Shown here: positions 1-7,892 of the stretch, one piece after another | Layout: each line of letters starts with the position of its first letter | Position numbering within the stretch: the stretch's first letter is position 1 | DNA from: JAHEKO01 sp965212505 | GTDB taxonomy: Bacteria > Acidobacteriota > Thermoanaerobaculia > Multivoradales > JAHEKO01 | Assembly: GCA_965212505.1 (NCBI GenBank) | Contig: OZ243123.1 | Span: forward strand, 3,100,001-3,164,000 | Length of the DNA: 64,000 nt | Direction: 5' to 3' | The notes under the pieces: model-generated | Seen by the model: only the letters and a program-made list of their open reading frames with translations | What the model was told of the DNA's origin: nothing | The model's database searches: none | Position numbers and translations under genes: made by a program

Positions 1-159
1 GAACAGCGCCGGCTCGACGACACCGATGTTGCCCGTGATGCCGATCGCCGTACGTTGCGCACCGGGAATGGGATGGGCCTTCAGGCCGTGCGATTCGATC
101 TTCTGGACGGCGCCCCGGACATCCTTCTCTCCGGCGTCCATCCGCATTACCACCAACAT
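1..159 (-). CDS. aroF: 3-deoxy-7-phosphoheptulonate synthase, N-terminal part (cut by window edge)
   Basis: Reading the minus strand from an ATG at 159 gives 53 residues beginning MLVVMRMDAGEKDV and containing GLKAHPIPGAQRTAIGITGN. This is the ferredoxin-like (ACT-type) N-terminal extension typical of the AroA(beta)/Thermotoga-type DAHP synthase, the first enzyme of the shikimate pathway, which condenses phosphoenolpyruvate and erythrose 4-phosphate. An AGGAGG ribosome binding site lies about eight bases upstream of the ATG, which supports this start. The catalytic barrel lies outside the window, so its completeness cannot be judged. A chorismate mutase/prephenate dehydratase with a similar lead is less likely because the GxxRTAIGITG pattern is characteristic of this DAHP synthase form. 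Confidence 0.82.
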   Translation of the reverse strand, partial: MLVVMRMDAGEKDVRGAVQKIESHGLKAHPIPGAQRTAIGITGNIGVVEPALF

Positions 160-293
160 GGCTCGTCCGCCTCCTGTGACGCCCGTCGCTATCGGGAGCG
201 GACGGGCGGGGTATGATTATAGAGTCTTCTGAAGCCGGGAAACGGCACCTCTCGGACCCATCTCTTTCACCCGGCAGAACAGGGTTTCTCATC

Positions 294-1076
294 ATGCGCG
301 CCTTCCGATCGCTCTTCCTGATCAGTTTCGTCTCTCTCGCGGCCGCGCCGCTCTTCGGATACACCATCTATCTGAAGGACGGCTCCCGCCTCATCGCCAA
401 AGACGCGTACGAGATCCGCGGCGAAACCGCCTACATCACGCTCCAAAACGGCACGATGACCTCGATCGCCGCGAGCGAGATCGACGAGGAGCGGACGCGC
501 GGCTCGAACGACGGCCGCTACGGCTCCGCCGTCGTCATGGAGGAGCGCGGCTTCCGCGACATCACGCCCGAGTCGGACGAGTACCGAGGCCAGCAGCAGA
601 GCCTTTCGGAGATGATCGGCAGTCGCCGCACGAGCGCCGCGAGTCGGCCGCCCGCAAAACGGCCGGTTGCTGAGGCACAGACGGTCGAGCGCCTGACCGG
701 CGGAGGCGTCGACCTGCGAGGCCTGCCGCGCAAGCCGCTCTCCGACATGGAGACTGCCGCCGAAATTCAGCAGGTCTTCCGCAAGCAGGGGGTCGAGCAG
801 GTGCTCATCTCCCAGGGTACGTCGGAGGGTCGCTTGCTGGTCGACGTGACCGCCAACTCGGAAGCCGCCGTCTTCCGCGGCCTGGAGGCCGCGGCGCTCG
901 CCCTGCTCCACGCTCGCGAGCTCGCTCCAGGGTCGTCCCCCGTTTTCGAGCTACTGCTCGCAACCGGCGAGCGGGATCCTGCGGGTCAGTTCGTCCTGAC
1001 GAGCAACCTGGCCCGAGAGCTCGCCGACGGCGCCGTCGAGACCTCGACGTTTTTCATCGAGAACGTCCGCTACTAG
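294..1076 (+). CDS. Secreted protein of unknown function
   Basis: A 260-residue protein. The start at 294 was chosen over the longer open frame from 213 because it gives a clean signal peptide (MRAFRSLFLISFVSLAAAPLFG). The mature protein opens with a short beta-rich segment (YTIYLKDGSRLIAKDAYEIRG) of the type seen in many envelope proteins in which a 'display a parameter and store it' strand-turn repeats. A Pro/Ala/Arg-rich linker near residues 105-140 separates it from a C-terminal alpha/beta part. I do not recognise a catalytic motif. It stands alone on the plus strand, divergent from aroF and convergent with the minus-strand operon ending at 1086, so context gives no function. Confidence 0.72.
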   Translation: MRAFRSLFLISFVSLAAAPLFGYTIYLKDGSRLIAKDAYEIRGETAYITLQNGTMTSIAASEIDEERTRGSNDGRYGSAVVMEERGFRDITPESDEYRGQQQSLSEMIGSRRTSAASRPPAKRPVAEAQTVERLTGGGVDLRGLPRKPLSDMETAAEIQQVFRKQGVEQVLISQGTSEGRLLVDVTANSEAAVFRGLEAAALALLHARELAPGSSPVFELLLATGERDPAGQFVLTSNLARELADGAVETSTFFIENVRY

Positions 1077-1085
1077 CGGCGCGGC

Positions 1086-1421
1086 TCAGGAAGGCACTTC
1101 CTCGACGCCATCGTCGAGGCCGAGGTAGCTCAGAACGCTCATGCCGACCCGCCGCTCGAAACGCTGGCAGTAGCTCTCCACCTCGCCCACCTGCTCGTCG
1201 AGATAGATGCGCTCGACCCGCAGGAGCGGCACGAACATGGTCGACAGCGCCAGCGAGCTCGACCCGCCTTGGGCGATCTGCGTCACCCAGTCGTCGAAAC
1301 TCGACAGGCTGATGCAGCGCACGACGACGCCCGTCTCGTCGAGCGACTCGAGAATGCCCCACACTTTTTCGGTCGGATTGCCGAGGTGGACCTGCACCGG
1401 GGCACCGCTTCCCAGTCTCAC
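1086..1421 (-). CDS. Small conserved-looking protein of unknown function
   Basis: A 111-residue soluble protein with no signal peptide or membrane segment. It starts MRLGSGAPVQVHLGNPTEKVWG and continues ILESLDETGVVVRCISLSSF, a beta-rich, Sm/PilZ-like looking opening (glycine-rich strand, GILxSLDETGVVVR), followed by a helical tail. It is the last gene of the minus-strand cluster acd-meaB-mce, 12 bases below the stop of mce, so it is probably co-transcribed with them. The resemblance to small beta-barrel effector-binding folds is only my impression of the strand pattern; no family can be named. Confidence 0.6.
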   Translation of the reverse strand: MRLGSGAPVQVHLGNPTEKVWGILESLDETGVVVRCISLSSFDDWVTQIAQGGSSSLALSTMFVPLLRVERIYLDEQVGEVESYCQRFERRVGMSVLSYLGLDDGVEEVPS

Positions 1422-1433
1422 GAACGTCGCTCC

Positions 1434-1844
1434 CTAGCCATCTTCGCCGGGCTCCTCAGAGAGCTCGAGGAGGACACCCCCCGCGCTTCTTGGGTGAACA
1501 AACTGAACCCAACAGCCGCCGGCGCCGCGAGTCGGTTCGGGCCGAAGCAGCTGTGCTCCGGCCGCGCGCAGTCGCGCGTCGTCTTCGCGAACGTCGTTGC
1601 TGCCCAGGCAGAGGTGGTGGATTCCGGGACCGCGCTTCTCCAGGTGCTTGGCGATGGGTGAGTCGGGTCCGGTCGGTTCGAGAAGCTCGATCCAGCTTTC
1701 GCCACAGCGAATCATCGCCACGCGAACCCCCTCCTGAGGGACCTCCTCGATTCGCTCGACGACCAGACCGAGCCCCTCCCAAAAGGCACGCGACTGGTCG
1801 ATCGACTCGACCGCGATACCGATGTGATCGATCGATTCGATCAA
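1434..1844 (-). CDS. mce: Methylmalonyl-CoA epimerase
   Basis: A 136-residue vicinal-oxygen-chelate protein, the normal length of the family. It interconverts (R)- and (S)-methylmalonyl-CoA in propionyl-CoA metabolism. Visible metal ligands fit the family: His in the opening IDHIGIAV, His in GIHHLCL near the middle, and Glu in the final VLLELSE strand. The start overlaps the stop of meaB by four bases (ATGA at 1841-1844), indicating translational coupling. With meaB next door, it handles propionyl-CoA, odd-chain or branched-chain amino acid carbon through methylmalonyl-CoA mutase, whose subunits are not in the window. Alternative glyoxalase-type functions are unlikely in this setting. Confidence 0.92.
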   Translation of the reverse strand: MIESIDHIGIAVESIDQSRAFWEGLGLVVERIEEVPQEGVRVAMIRCGESWIELLEPTGPDSPIAKHLEKRGPGIHHLCLGSNDVREDDARLRAAGAQLLRPEPTRGAGGCWVQFVHPRSAGGVLLELSEEPGEDG

Positions 1845-2806
1845 TGCTCCTCCTCGTGGGCTTCGATCGCGCCGAACAGGCGCTCGGCCACCGTGTACGG
1901 GTCGACACGATCGTTGAACGCGGCGTCGAGCGCCGCCTGTAGTCCGACGACCTCGTCGACCGCCACCAAGACCTGCTGCTTCAGAAGGTTCTCGACCCGA
2001 AGTCGCAGCCGTGAGCGGCGGCGGCGCTCAAGTTCGGCGCCGCCGTGCAGCCACACCTGGTGGCGGTGAATGTCCTCCAACAGCTCGGGGACGCCCTTGC
2101 CGCGACTCGCGACCGTCTTGCGGATCGGCGGCTCCCAGTCGCGCTGCTCGACCAGGCTCAGCACCATCTCGAGATCGCGCACCGCGCGCTCTGAGCCGGA
2201 ACGATCGGCCTTGTTCACGACGAACAGATCGGCGATCTCCATGATCCCGGCTTTGATCGCCTGGATGTCGTCTCCGAGGCCTGGCAGGGTCACGACCGCA
2301 ACGGTATCGACACACCGAACGACGTCCACCTCGTCCTGTCCGACGCCGACCGTCTCGACGAGAATCCAGTCGAAGCCCGCAGCGTCGAGCAGGTCGACCG
2401 CATCCAACGTCGCCCGCGCCAAGCCGCCCATCGCACCCCGCGTCGCCATCGACCGAATGTAGACGCCCGGATCGGTGTAGAGGCCCTGCATGCGAATGCG
2501 ATCGCCGAGGATCGCACCGCCGGTGAACGGACTGGTCGGATCGACCGCCAGAATGCCCACCTGCTGATCGCTCTCGCGCAGCAGCTGCGCCAGCCGGTCG
2601 ACGAGCGTGCTCTTGCCGGCGCCCGGAGGACCGGTGACACCGACCACCCGAGCTCGACCGGTCTTCTCATAGAGACGACCGATGAGCTCCTCGCGCAGGG
2701 GATCGCCATCCTCGATCAGCGAGATAGCGCGCGCCAGCACCCGTGGCCGCCGCTCTTCGATACCCGAGAGGAGCTCGTCGATGCCGAGGTCGCGGCGACG
2801 GCCCAT
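1841..2806 (-). CDS. meaB: Methylmalonyl-CoA mutase-associated GTPase MeaB
   Basis: A 321-residue G3E-family GTPase, close to the usual MeaB/ArgK length. The P-loop GPPGAGKS lies at residues 59-66, followed by the switch and base-recognition elements VDPTSPFTGGAILGDRIRM, ETVGVGQDEVDV and VVNKADRSG. MeaB guards the adenosylcobalamin cofactor of methylmalonyl-CoA mutase, gating cofactor loading and ejecting damaged cobalamin. The gene touches its neighbours on both sides: its ATG shares a base with the acyl-CoA dehydrogenase stop (TGATG at 2804-2808) and its stop overlaps mce. The cluster therefore reads as one operon for acyl-CoA breakdown through methylmalonyl-CoA. Confidence 0.94.
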   Translation of the reverse strand: MGRRRDLGIDELLSGIEERRPRVLARAISLIEDGDPLREELIGRLYEKTGRARVVGVTGPPGAGKSTLVDRLAQLLRESDQQVGILAVDPTSPFTGGAILGDRIRMQGLYTDPGVYIRSMATRGAMGGLARATLDAVDLLDAAGFDWILVETVGVGQDEVDVVRCVDTVAVVTLPGLGDDIQAIKAGIMEIADLFVVNKADRSGSERAVRDLEMVLSLVEQRDWEPPIRKTVASRGKGVPELLEDIHRHQVWLHGGAELERRRRSRLRLRVENLLKQQVLVAVDEVVGLQAALDAAFNDRVDPYTVAERLFGAIEAHEEEH

Positions 2807-3996
2807 CAGCTGTCTTTGAGCAGACGCCTGGCGATCACCAGCTTCTGGATCTCGCTGGTGCCCTCGCCGATCGTGCAGAGCTTGCAGTCGCGATAGAACT
2901 TCTCCGCCCGATAGTCCTTCACCAGTCCGTAGCCACCGTGGATCTGGACACCGCGCTCGGCGCAGAAGACCGAGGTCTCCCCCGCCAGCAGTTTTGCCTC
3001 CGCTGCGAGTCGACTGACGTTGCCGCCCTCGTCCATCGTCTGGGCGGCGGCGAGCGTGAGCAACTCGGCGGCCTCGATGCGAGTCGCCATCTCGGCCAGA
3101 TAGAACTGAATCGCCTGGAACTTCGCGATCGGCTTGTCGAACTGCTCGCGCTGTTGGGCGTAGACGAGGGCTGTCTCGTAGGCACCGCGGGCGGTTCCGA
3201 CACCCATCGCGGCGATGGAAATCCGGCCGCCGTCGAGAATCTTCAGCGCCTGAATGAAGCCGTCGCCGGGCTCACCGAGCAGGTGATCCTCGGGAATCAG
3301 GCAGTTCTCCATGATCACCTCGGCGGTGTCCGAGGCCCGGGTCCCGAGCTTGTTCTCCTTCTTGCCGGCACGGAACCCCTCCATCCCTCGCTCCACCACA
3401 AACGCGGAGATGTTGTGGTGGCGAGGACCGTCCGGGTCGGTGACCGCGAAGACGACGCAGGTGTCGCCGACGCTGCCGTGGGTGGTGAAGGTCTTCGAGC
3501 CGTTCAGAAGCCAGCCGCCGTCGACCTTCTGGGCGCGCGTTCGCGTGCCCGCCGCGTCCGAGCCGGCCCCCGGCTCGGTCAAGCTCCAAGCCCCGATCCG
3601 CTCCCCCTTCGCCAACGGCACCATCCAACGGCGGCGCTGTTCCTCGGTGCCGAACTTGTAGATGTGGTTCGTGCACAGAGAGTTGTGTGCGGCGACGCTC
3701 AGACCGATCGACGGATCGACCCGCGAGAGCTCCATGATGATCAGGTAGTACTCGAGGTAGCCGAGACCCGCCCCGCCGTACTCCTCAGGAAAGAGGATGC
3801 CCAGGAAGCCGAGCTCTCCTGCCTTGCGGAAAAGCTCGAGCGGGAAACGCTGGGCCTCGTCGATCTCCTCGACGATCGGATCGATCTCCTTGAGAGCAAA
3901 CTCGCGAGCCGCCTCGCGGATCGCTTTCTGCTCACTGGAGAGCTCGAAGTTGATGTGACTCTCGGTGATCTCCGGGACTTCGCTCGCAACTGTCAT
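2806..3996 (-). CDS. Acyl-CoA dehydrogenase
   Basis: A 396-residue FAD enzyme of the acyl-CoA dehydrogenase family, likely oxidising a short or branched acyl-CoA to the 2-enoyl-CoA with electron transfer flavoprotein as acceptor. The family signatures are present: WSLTEPGAGSDAAG near residue 130-145, the FAD-contact segment around GGRISIAAMGVG, QREQFDKPIAKFQAIQF, and GGYGLVKDYRAEKFYRD. The likely catalytic base is the Glu of EGTSEIQ at about residue 378. The open frame extends upstream to 4404, but that part is not family sequence, so the start MTVASEVPEI at 3996 was preferred, although no strong ribosome binding site precedes it. Its overlap with meaB suggests a role in branched-chain amino acid or propionate-yielding substrate breakdown. 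Confidence 0.9.
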   Translation of the reverse strand: MTVASEVPEITESHINFELSSEQKAIREAAREFALKEIDPIVEEIDEAQRFPLELFRKAGELGFLGILFPEEYGGAGLGYLEYYLIIMELSRVDPSIGLSVAAHNSLCTNHIYKFGTEEQRRRWMVPLAKGERIGAWSLTEPGAGSDAAGTRTRAQKVDGGWLLNGSKTFTTHGSVGDTCVVFAVTDPDGPRHHNISAFVVERGMEGFRAGKKENKLGTRASDTAEVIMENCLIPEDHLLGEPGDGFIQALKILDGGRISIAAMGVGTARGAYETALVYAQQREQFDKPIAKFQAIQFYLAEMATRIEAAELLTLAAAQTMDEGGNVSRLAAEAKLLAGETSVFCAERGVQIHGGYGLVKDYRAEKFYRDCKLCTIGEGTSEIQKLVIARRLLKDS

Positions 3997-4115
3997 CGGC
4001 GCCGGCTCAGGTAGTCGTAAGTGGTCGAGAACGCATCGCTCCGACGCGGCCTCACGAGGGGCTGATGGTAGCACGCGAAGCCGCTCCTCCCGGGGCGCCG
4101 AAGCCGCCTCGGCGA

Positions 4116-5240
4116 CTACGAATCGAGCAACTGATGGGCCACCGCGATCGCCTCTTTGGCGCTCCCGGCGGTGGCGTCGGCTCCGAGTTTCCGCCACAGG
4201 TCGGAGACCGACGCGATCACGCGGCCACCGAGGAGAATTCGGCACTCCGGCCGCGCCTCCCGGGCCGCGCGAACCGCCGACCGGGCCGCTGGAATCTGAA
4301 CGCTCAGGGCAATCGAGAGGGCGAAGAGATCCGCCTCGAAGACCTCGAGTGCAGCCGCCGCCTCGGTCGCCGGCAGCTCTGAGCCCAGGTAGATGGCGTT
4401 CCACCCGTCCATCTCGAACCAGTGCGCGAGCGCGCGAGCGCCGAGCTGATGCGCGTTGCCGGGCACCACTGCGACGACCACGGTCCGCTCAGCCGGCGCG
4501 GGCGGTTCCGCTCGATGCGCTAGGAGGGTCATGACCGCCTCCGTGGTGGCGGTGACGAAGTGTTCCTGGGCAACGCTCAGCTCCTGGGCGTGCCACATCT
4601 CTCCGACGAGGCGCTGAGCGACCTCGAGGACGTCTCGGTAGGCCTCTTCGATCTGTAGCCCGTTGTCGACCGCGTCGACGACTAGGCCGATCGCCCGTCG
4701 CTGGCGACCGCTGATCGCGGCCTCCAAGTACTCGAGAACCAAGCGGTTCTCCACGCCATGGATGGCATCGGGCCCGCCCTCCGGCGCCTGCGCCAGACGC
4801 TCGACGGCGAGCTCGAAGTAGGTGGCGAGCGGTTCGACCGAGTCTTCAGGCAGCTCGTTGCTGAGGGTCTCGGCCAGGCACTCCAGGCTGGCGCTCAGAT
4901 CGTCGACGGGAACTTCGCGTCGCTCGAATCCGGTTCTCGACCAGGCAAGCTCTGCGGCGAAGAGCTCGGGTTCGTCCACCAGCAGGGCCGCTGAGAGCTC
5001 CCGACAGCGTTGAACGAGGTGTCGACTCCAGTGACGAAAGGCTGTACGCCCGAATCGCTCCGCAAGTTCGGGCCGCCTCTCGAGCAGCAGTCGTGCGGAC
5101 GACATCGCAAAGCCGGAAGCGCCCGCTGAGACCAACTCGGCGGTGAATTCTGCCCGTTCCGTCACCGCCGGTGAGCCTACCCCAACAGAAAGCACTGCGG
5201 TCGGCTCGAATGGCAACCAGATGGCTGACACACGGGGCAC
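4116..5240 (-). CDS. CarH-like B12-binding sensor protein without DNA-binding domain
   Basis: A 374-residue protein if the GTG at 5240 is used; an inner GTG at 5165 would remove 25 residues and is equally possible. Residues about 28-150 form a helical domain resembling the RsbRD/globin-like sensory N-termini. Residues about 165-245 are the helical B12 cap and 253-374 the Rossmann-like B12 domain. The cap carries WHAQELSVAQEH (W216, E226-H227), an exact W-x9-EH pattern as in the adenosylcobalamin photoreceptor CarH, including the His after Trp. The lower-ligand motif reads GNAHQLG, with His264. No MerR or other DNA-binding region is seen, so it may signal to a partner. It is separated by 119 bases from the acyl-CoA dehydrogenase and is divergent from the hydrolase at 5309. 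B12 binding is well supported; light sensing is inference. Confidence 0.8.
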   Translation of the reverse strand: MPRVSAIWLPFEPTAVLSVGVGSPAVTERAEFTAELVSAGASGFAMSSARLLLERRPELAERFGRTAFRHWSRHLVQRCRELSAALLVDEPELFAAELAWSRTGFERREVPVDDLSASLECLAETLSNELPEDSVEPLATYFELAVERLAQAPEGGPDAIHGVENRLVLEYLEAAISGRQRRAIGLVVDAVDNGLQIEEAYRDVLEVAQRLVGEMWHAQELSVAQEHFVTATTEAVMTLLAHRAEPPAPAERTVVVAVVPGNAHQLGARALAHWFEMDGWNAIYLGSELPATEAAAALEVFEADLFALSIALSVQIPAARSAVRAAREARPECRILLGGRVIASVSDLWRKLGADATAGSAKEAIAVAHQLLDS

Positions 5241-5308
5241 TCCATTTCCGTACTAGCCTAGGAGGCACCTCCCGGCCGGCGCGGCGGGAGCGGAGAGTGG
5301 AGGCAGAC

Positions 5309-6736
5309 GTGAAGAAGACAACCCGCAAGACCCTCGGCGCCGCGGCGCTTGCGATCGCCTGGAGCGCCGCCGCATCGGCCGAGTCGCTCGGCCCCTGCAA
5401 TCGCCCGGGGTATGGCGAACGCATGCGGTGCGGCACGATCGAGGTCCTCGAGAACCGCAATCGGCCCGAGGGCCGCCGTATCGCCCTCAACGTGCTGGTA
5501 CTCGAGGCGGCCGAGGCCGCCGATCGAGAGCCGCTCTTCCTCCTCGCCGGCGGACCGGGCCAGGGCGCAACCGATCTCATGCAGCTCGCGATCGGCCCGC
5601 TCGCGCCGATCAACCGCAGTCGGGACATCGTGCTCGTCGACCAGCGAGGTACCGGCGACTCCAACCCCCTTCTCTGCTCGAACGGCGCCAGGGAGGACCC
5701 CCGAGCGACGTTCGGCGGTCTCTTCAAGCCGGCCAACCTCGCCCGTTGCGTGAAGGAGTTCGAGGAGATCGCCGACGTCTCGCTCTACGGCAGCGACCAG
5801 GTGGTGGCCGATCTCGAAGAGGTGCGGTCTCAGCTGGGGTACGAACGCGTCCTCTTGTGGGGTGGCTCGGGGGGTACCCGGACGGCGTTGGTCTGGATGC
5901 GCCACCACCCACACCGCGTGGTCGGCGCGGTGCTCGACGGCGTCACCCCGATGGACTTCCGCGGGCCGTCGGGAATGGCTCGCGCCGCCCACACGGCCCT
6001 CGAGCGGGTCTTCGAAGACTGCGAGGCTCAACCGAGCTGCAGGGCCGCCTTCCCGCAACTCGAACACGACTTCCGCAAGGTTCTCTGGCTCTTCGAGGGC
6101 GGATCGGTGAAGACGACGATCCAGCGTGAGGACGGCGGTGACGTCGCCGTGTCGATGAGCCGAGGCGACCTGGGCTACGCCCTGCGCGCGATGCTCTATC
6201 GAGCCGGCCTCGTCGCCGGCCTACCCAAGGCGATCCACGAGACGGCCGCCAGCGGTGACGTGAGCCGTTACGCCCAGTCCCTCTGGCGGCGCGACGTGTT
6301 CCTCCGGCCGGCCGTCGCGATGGGCGTGCACTTCGCGGTCTACTGCACCGAGGACGTACCGTTCATCGACAAGCAGAAGTGGGACGAATTGACCGAGGGG
6401 ACCTTCCTCGGCACCTACCTATTGGAACAGTACACCGGCGTATGCGAAGGGTGGCCGACTCCCGCAACCTCGAAGAGTTTTCTGGAACCGGTGACGGTCG
6501 ACGTGCCGACGCTCATCCTCTCCGGCTACTACGACCCGTCGACCCCTCCCGAGATGGGAGAACGGGTCGCACGTCGACTCCCGAACAGCCGCCACGTAGT
6601 CGTGAGAAACGAAGGCCACGGCGCCGGCTTCGGCTGTGCGCGGCCGGCGGTGCTGTCGTTTCTCGACTCGGCTTCTCTCGACGGCCTGGGCCCGATCTGC
6701 GAAGACGCGGGACCGGTCGAGTTCGAGACGCGCTGA
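5309..6736 (+). CDS. Secreted alpha/beta hydrolase (TAP-like proline/tripeptidyl aminopeptidase family)
   Basis: A 475-residue exported hydrolase. The GTG at 5309 is preferred to the longer frame from 5171 because GGAGG sits five bases upstream and the residues that follow (VKKTTRKTLGAAALAIAWSAAASA) make a good signal peptide. The oxyanion segment is LAGGPGQGA, the nucleophile elbow GGSGGTRTAL, the C-terminal TAP-like part carries the acid residue in SGYYDPSTPPEM and the catalytic His in EGHGAGF. Several cysteines suggest disulfides after export. Such enzymes release N-terminal peptides or proline from oligopeptides, or cleave esters; substrate cannot be told from sequence. It converges, with a two-base gap, on the microcompartment operon. 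Confidence 0.88.
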   Translation: MKKTTRKTLGAAALAIAWSAAASAESLGPCNRPGYGERMRCGTIEVLENRNRPEGRRIALNVLVLEAAEAADREPLFLLAGGPGQGATDLMQLAIGPLAPINRSRDIVLVDQRGTGDSNPLLCSNGAREDPRATFGGLFKPANLARCVKEFEEIADVSLYGSDQVVADLEEVRSQLGYERVLLWGGSGGTRTALVWMRHHPHRVVGAVLDGVTPMDFRGPSGMARAAHTALERVFEDCEAQPSCRAAFPQLEHDFRKVLWLFEGGSVKTTIQREDGGDVAVSMSRGDLGYALRAMLYRAGLVAGLPKAIHETAASGDVSRYAQSLWRRDVFLRPAVAMGVHFAVYCTEDVPFIDKQKWDELTEGTFLGTYLLEQYTGVCEGWPTPATSKSFLEPVTVDVPTLILSGYYDPSTPPEMGERVARRLPNSRHVVVRNEGHGAGFGCARPAVLSFLDSASLDGLGPICEDAGPVEFETR

Positions 6737-6738
6737 GC

Positions 6739-7008
6739 TCAGCCGAGGTCGACGCTGTCGACGATTCCGACGATGACCGAGCGCACAGCGCCGTCTTTGT
6801 AATCCAGCACCTGGCGTGCGCCGTTGCCCTCGTCGAGGATCAGCACCGTCTCTCCCGGGCCGGCACCGACCTGATCGATGGCGATCAGATAGTCGCCCGA
6901 CTCGCGGCCGAGCTCGTCGATCAGATCGCACAGAAGCAGCGTGCGCCGATCGAAGACCGGGTTGCTGACCGTCGAGACAACCGTCGCCGCGACCCGCGCG
7001 AGCTTCAC
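6739..7008 (-). CDS. BMC-P pentameric shell protein (EutN/CcmL family), copy 1
   Basis: An 89-residue protein beginning VKLARVAATVVSTVSNPVFD from a GTG at 7008. The long frame running up to 7479 is a read-through of upstream sequence and not the gene. EutN/CcmL signatures are the N-terminal K-L-x-R-V-x-x-T-V, LLLCDLID, DQVGAGPGETVLILDEGNGAR and the C-terminal VGIVDSV. Pentamers of this type cap the vertices of microcompartment shells. It is the last gene of the operon, overlapping the copy-2 stop by four bases (GTGA, 7005-7008). Confidence 0.92.
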   Translation of the reverse strand: MKLARVAATVVSTVSNPVFDRRTLLLCDLIDELGRESGDYLIAIDQVGAGPGETVLILDEGNGARQVLDYKDGAVRSVIVGIVDSVDLG

Positions 7009-7283
7009 GACCCCGAGTCCTCGTGCACTTCGTCGACCAACCCGACAATCGCGTCGTCGACCGGCACGAAGGTGTTCGGCATGGCCAGCGCCGCCTCTCG
7101 ACTCGAAACGTAGTAGACGAGCTCCCCGGAGCCGGCCATCTGCACTCCATCTCCGGCGACGACGGGGTCGCCCTTCGGCCGGAGCTTCTTGTCGAGCGGC
7201 TGCACCAGGAGCAGCTTGACACCCTCGAGGCCGTCGACGTGTGTCGACGCGACGACCGTACCGATCACGCGACCGAGCTTCAC
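7005..7283 (-). CDS. BMC-P pentameric shell protein (EutN/CcmL family), copy 2
   Basis: A 92-residue EutN/CcmL protein beginning MKLGRVIGTVVAST (GTG start at 7283). LLLVQPLDKKL and AGDGVQMAGSGELVYYVSSREA match the beta-barrel core, though the middle loop lacks the usual D-x-V-G-A-G form seen in the other two copies. It overlaps the BMC-T stop by four bases and the next BMC-P start by four bases. Three different BMC-P proteins in a single operon suggest that vertices are mixed or that copies have separate roles. Confidence 0.93.
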   Translation of the reverse strand: MKLGRVIGTVVASTHVDGLEGVKLLLVQPLDKKLRPKGDPVVAGDGVQMAGSGELVYYVSSREAALAMPNTFVPVDDAIVGLVDEVHEDSGS

Positions 7284-7879
7284 TGCAGCACCGGCTCCTG
7301 ACGAATGCGATCGCCAAAACGCTGTCGGCCGTGGAGGTTCTCGTACATCTCTTCGTGCATCTGAGGGATGACGACGGAAGCGACGAGCTCGCCGCCACGC
7401 GTGATGCCGCTGACCCCCAGGTCGATCCCCGCCTCGACGTCCGAGAGCTCGCCCCCGAGCAGCAGGTAACCCTTGCCACCGAGTCCGTCCGCGAGTCGAA
7501 TGTCGAGAAGACTGACGAGAGCGCCCTTGACGGCTCGGTCCGCGGCCGAGATGACCGCCGCGACGTTTCGGGTCTCGATCACCCCGACGGCAGCGCCCGC
7601 AGCTCGACGGCGCTCACCGCCGAGTGAAGCGACCACGTCAGGGTGAATGTCCGGCAGGAAGATCCGATCGATGAGCGCCTCGTGCGCCGACTCGAGACCC
7701 GCCGCCTCCGCCTCCTGCACGTCGGCTACCTCTCCACCGGCCAGTACCAGGTACTTGCCGGGCTGCACCGTTCCCGCGTGGAGTGAGCGAAGCGGCGAGC
7801 GCTTCGCCATCGCATCTCCCGCCAGAATGCCGGCGGCGATCGACTCGAACTCGAGTAGGACGATCGCTGGAACCGTCAA
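7280..7879 (-). CDS. BMC-T tandem-domain trimeric shell protein
   Basis: A 199-residue protein with two BMC domains in tandem, about residues 4-95 (PAIVLLEFESIAAGILAGDA, KYLVLAGGEVADVQEAEAAG) and 100-185 (AAVGVIETRNVAAVISAADR, KGYLLLGGELSDVEAGIDLG). Trimers of such proteins take hexamer places in the shell facet and often form a gated central pore for large metabolites or cofactors. The start is a TTG at 7879, backed by GGAGAG six bases upstream and lying 14 bases after the aldehyde dehydrogenase stop. It overlaps the next BMC-P gene by four bases. The C-terminal tail HGRQRFGDRIRQEPVLQ is not shell-domain sequence. Confidence 0.93.
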   Translation of the reverse strand: MTVPAIVLLEFESIAAGILAGDAMAKRSPLRSLHAGTVQPGKYLVLAGGEVADVQEAEAAGLESAHEALIDRIFLPDIHPDVVASLGGERRRAAGAAVGVIETRNVAAVISAADRAVKGALVSLLDIRLADGLGGKGYLLLGGELSDVEAGIDLGVSGITRGGELVASVVIPQMHEEMYENLHGRQRFGDRIRQEPVLQ

Positions 7880-7892
7880 GAGCTCTCCACCG

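Noticed and set aside
2743..4014. A 423-codon plus-strand open frame opposite the acyl-CoA dehydrogenase
   Set aside because: Shadow of the real gene; Leu/Asp/His-rich residue mix typical of antisense translation.
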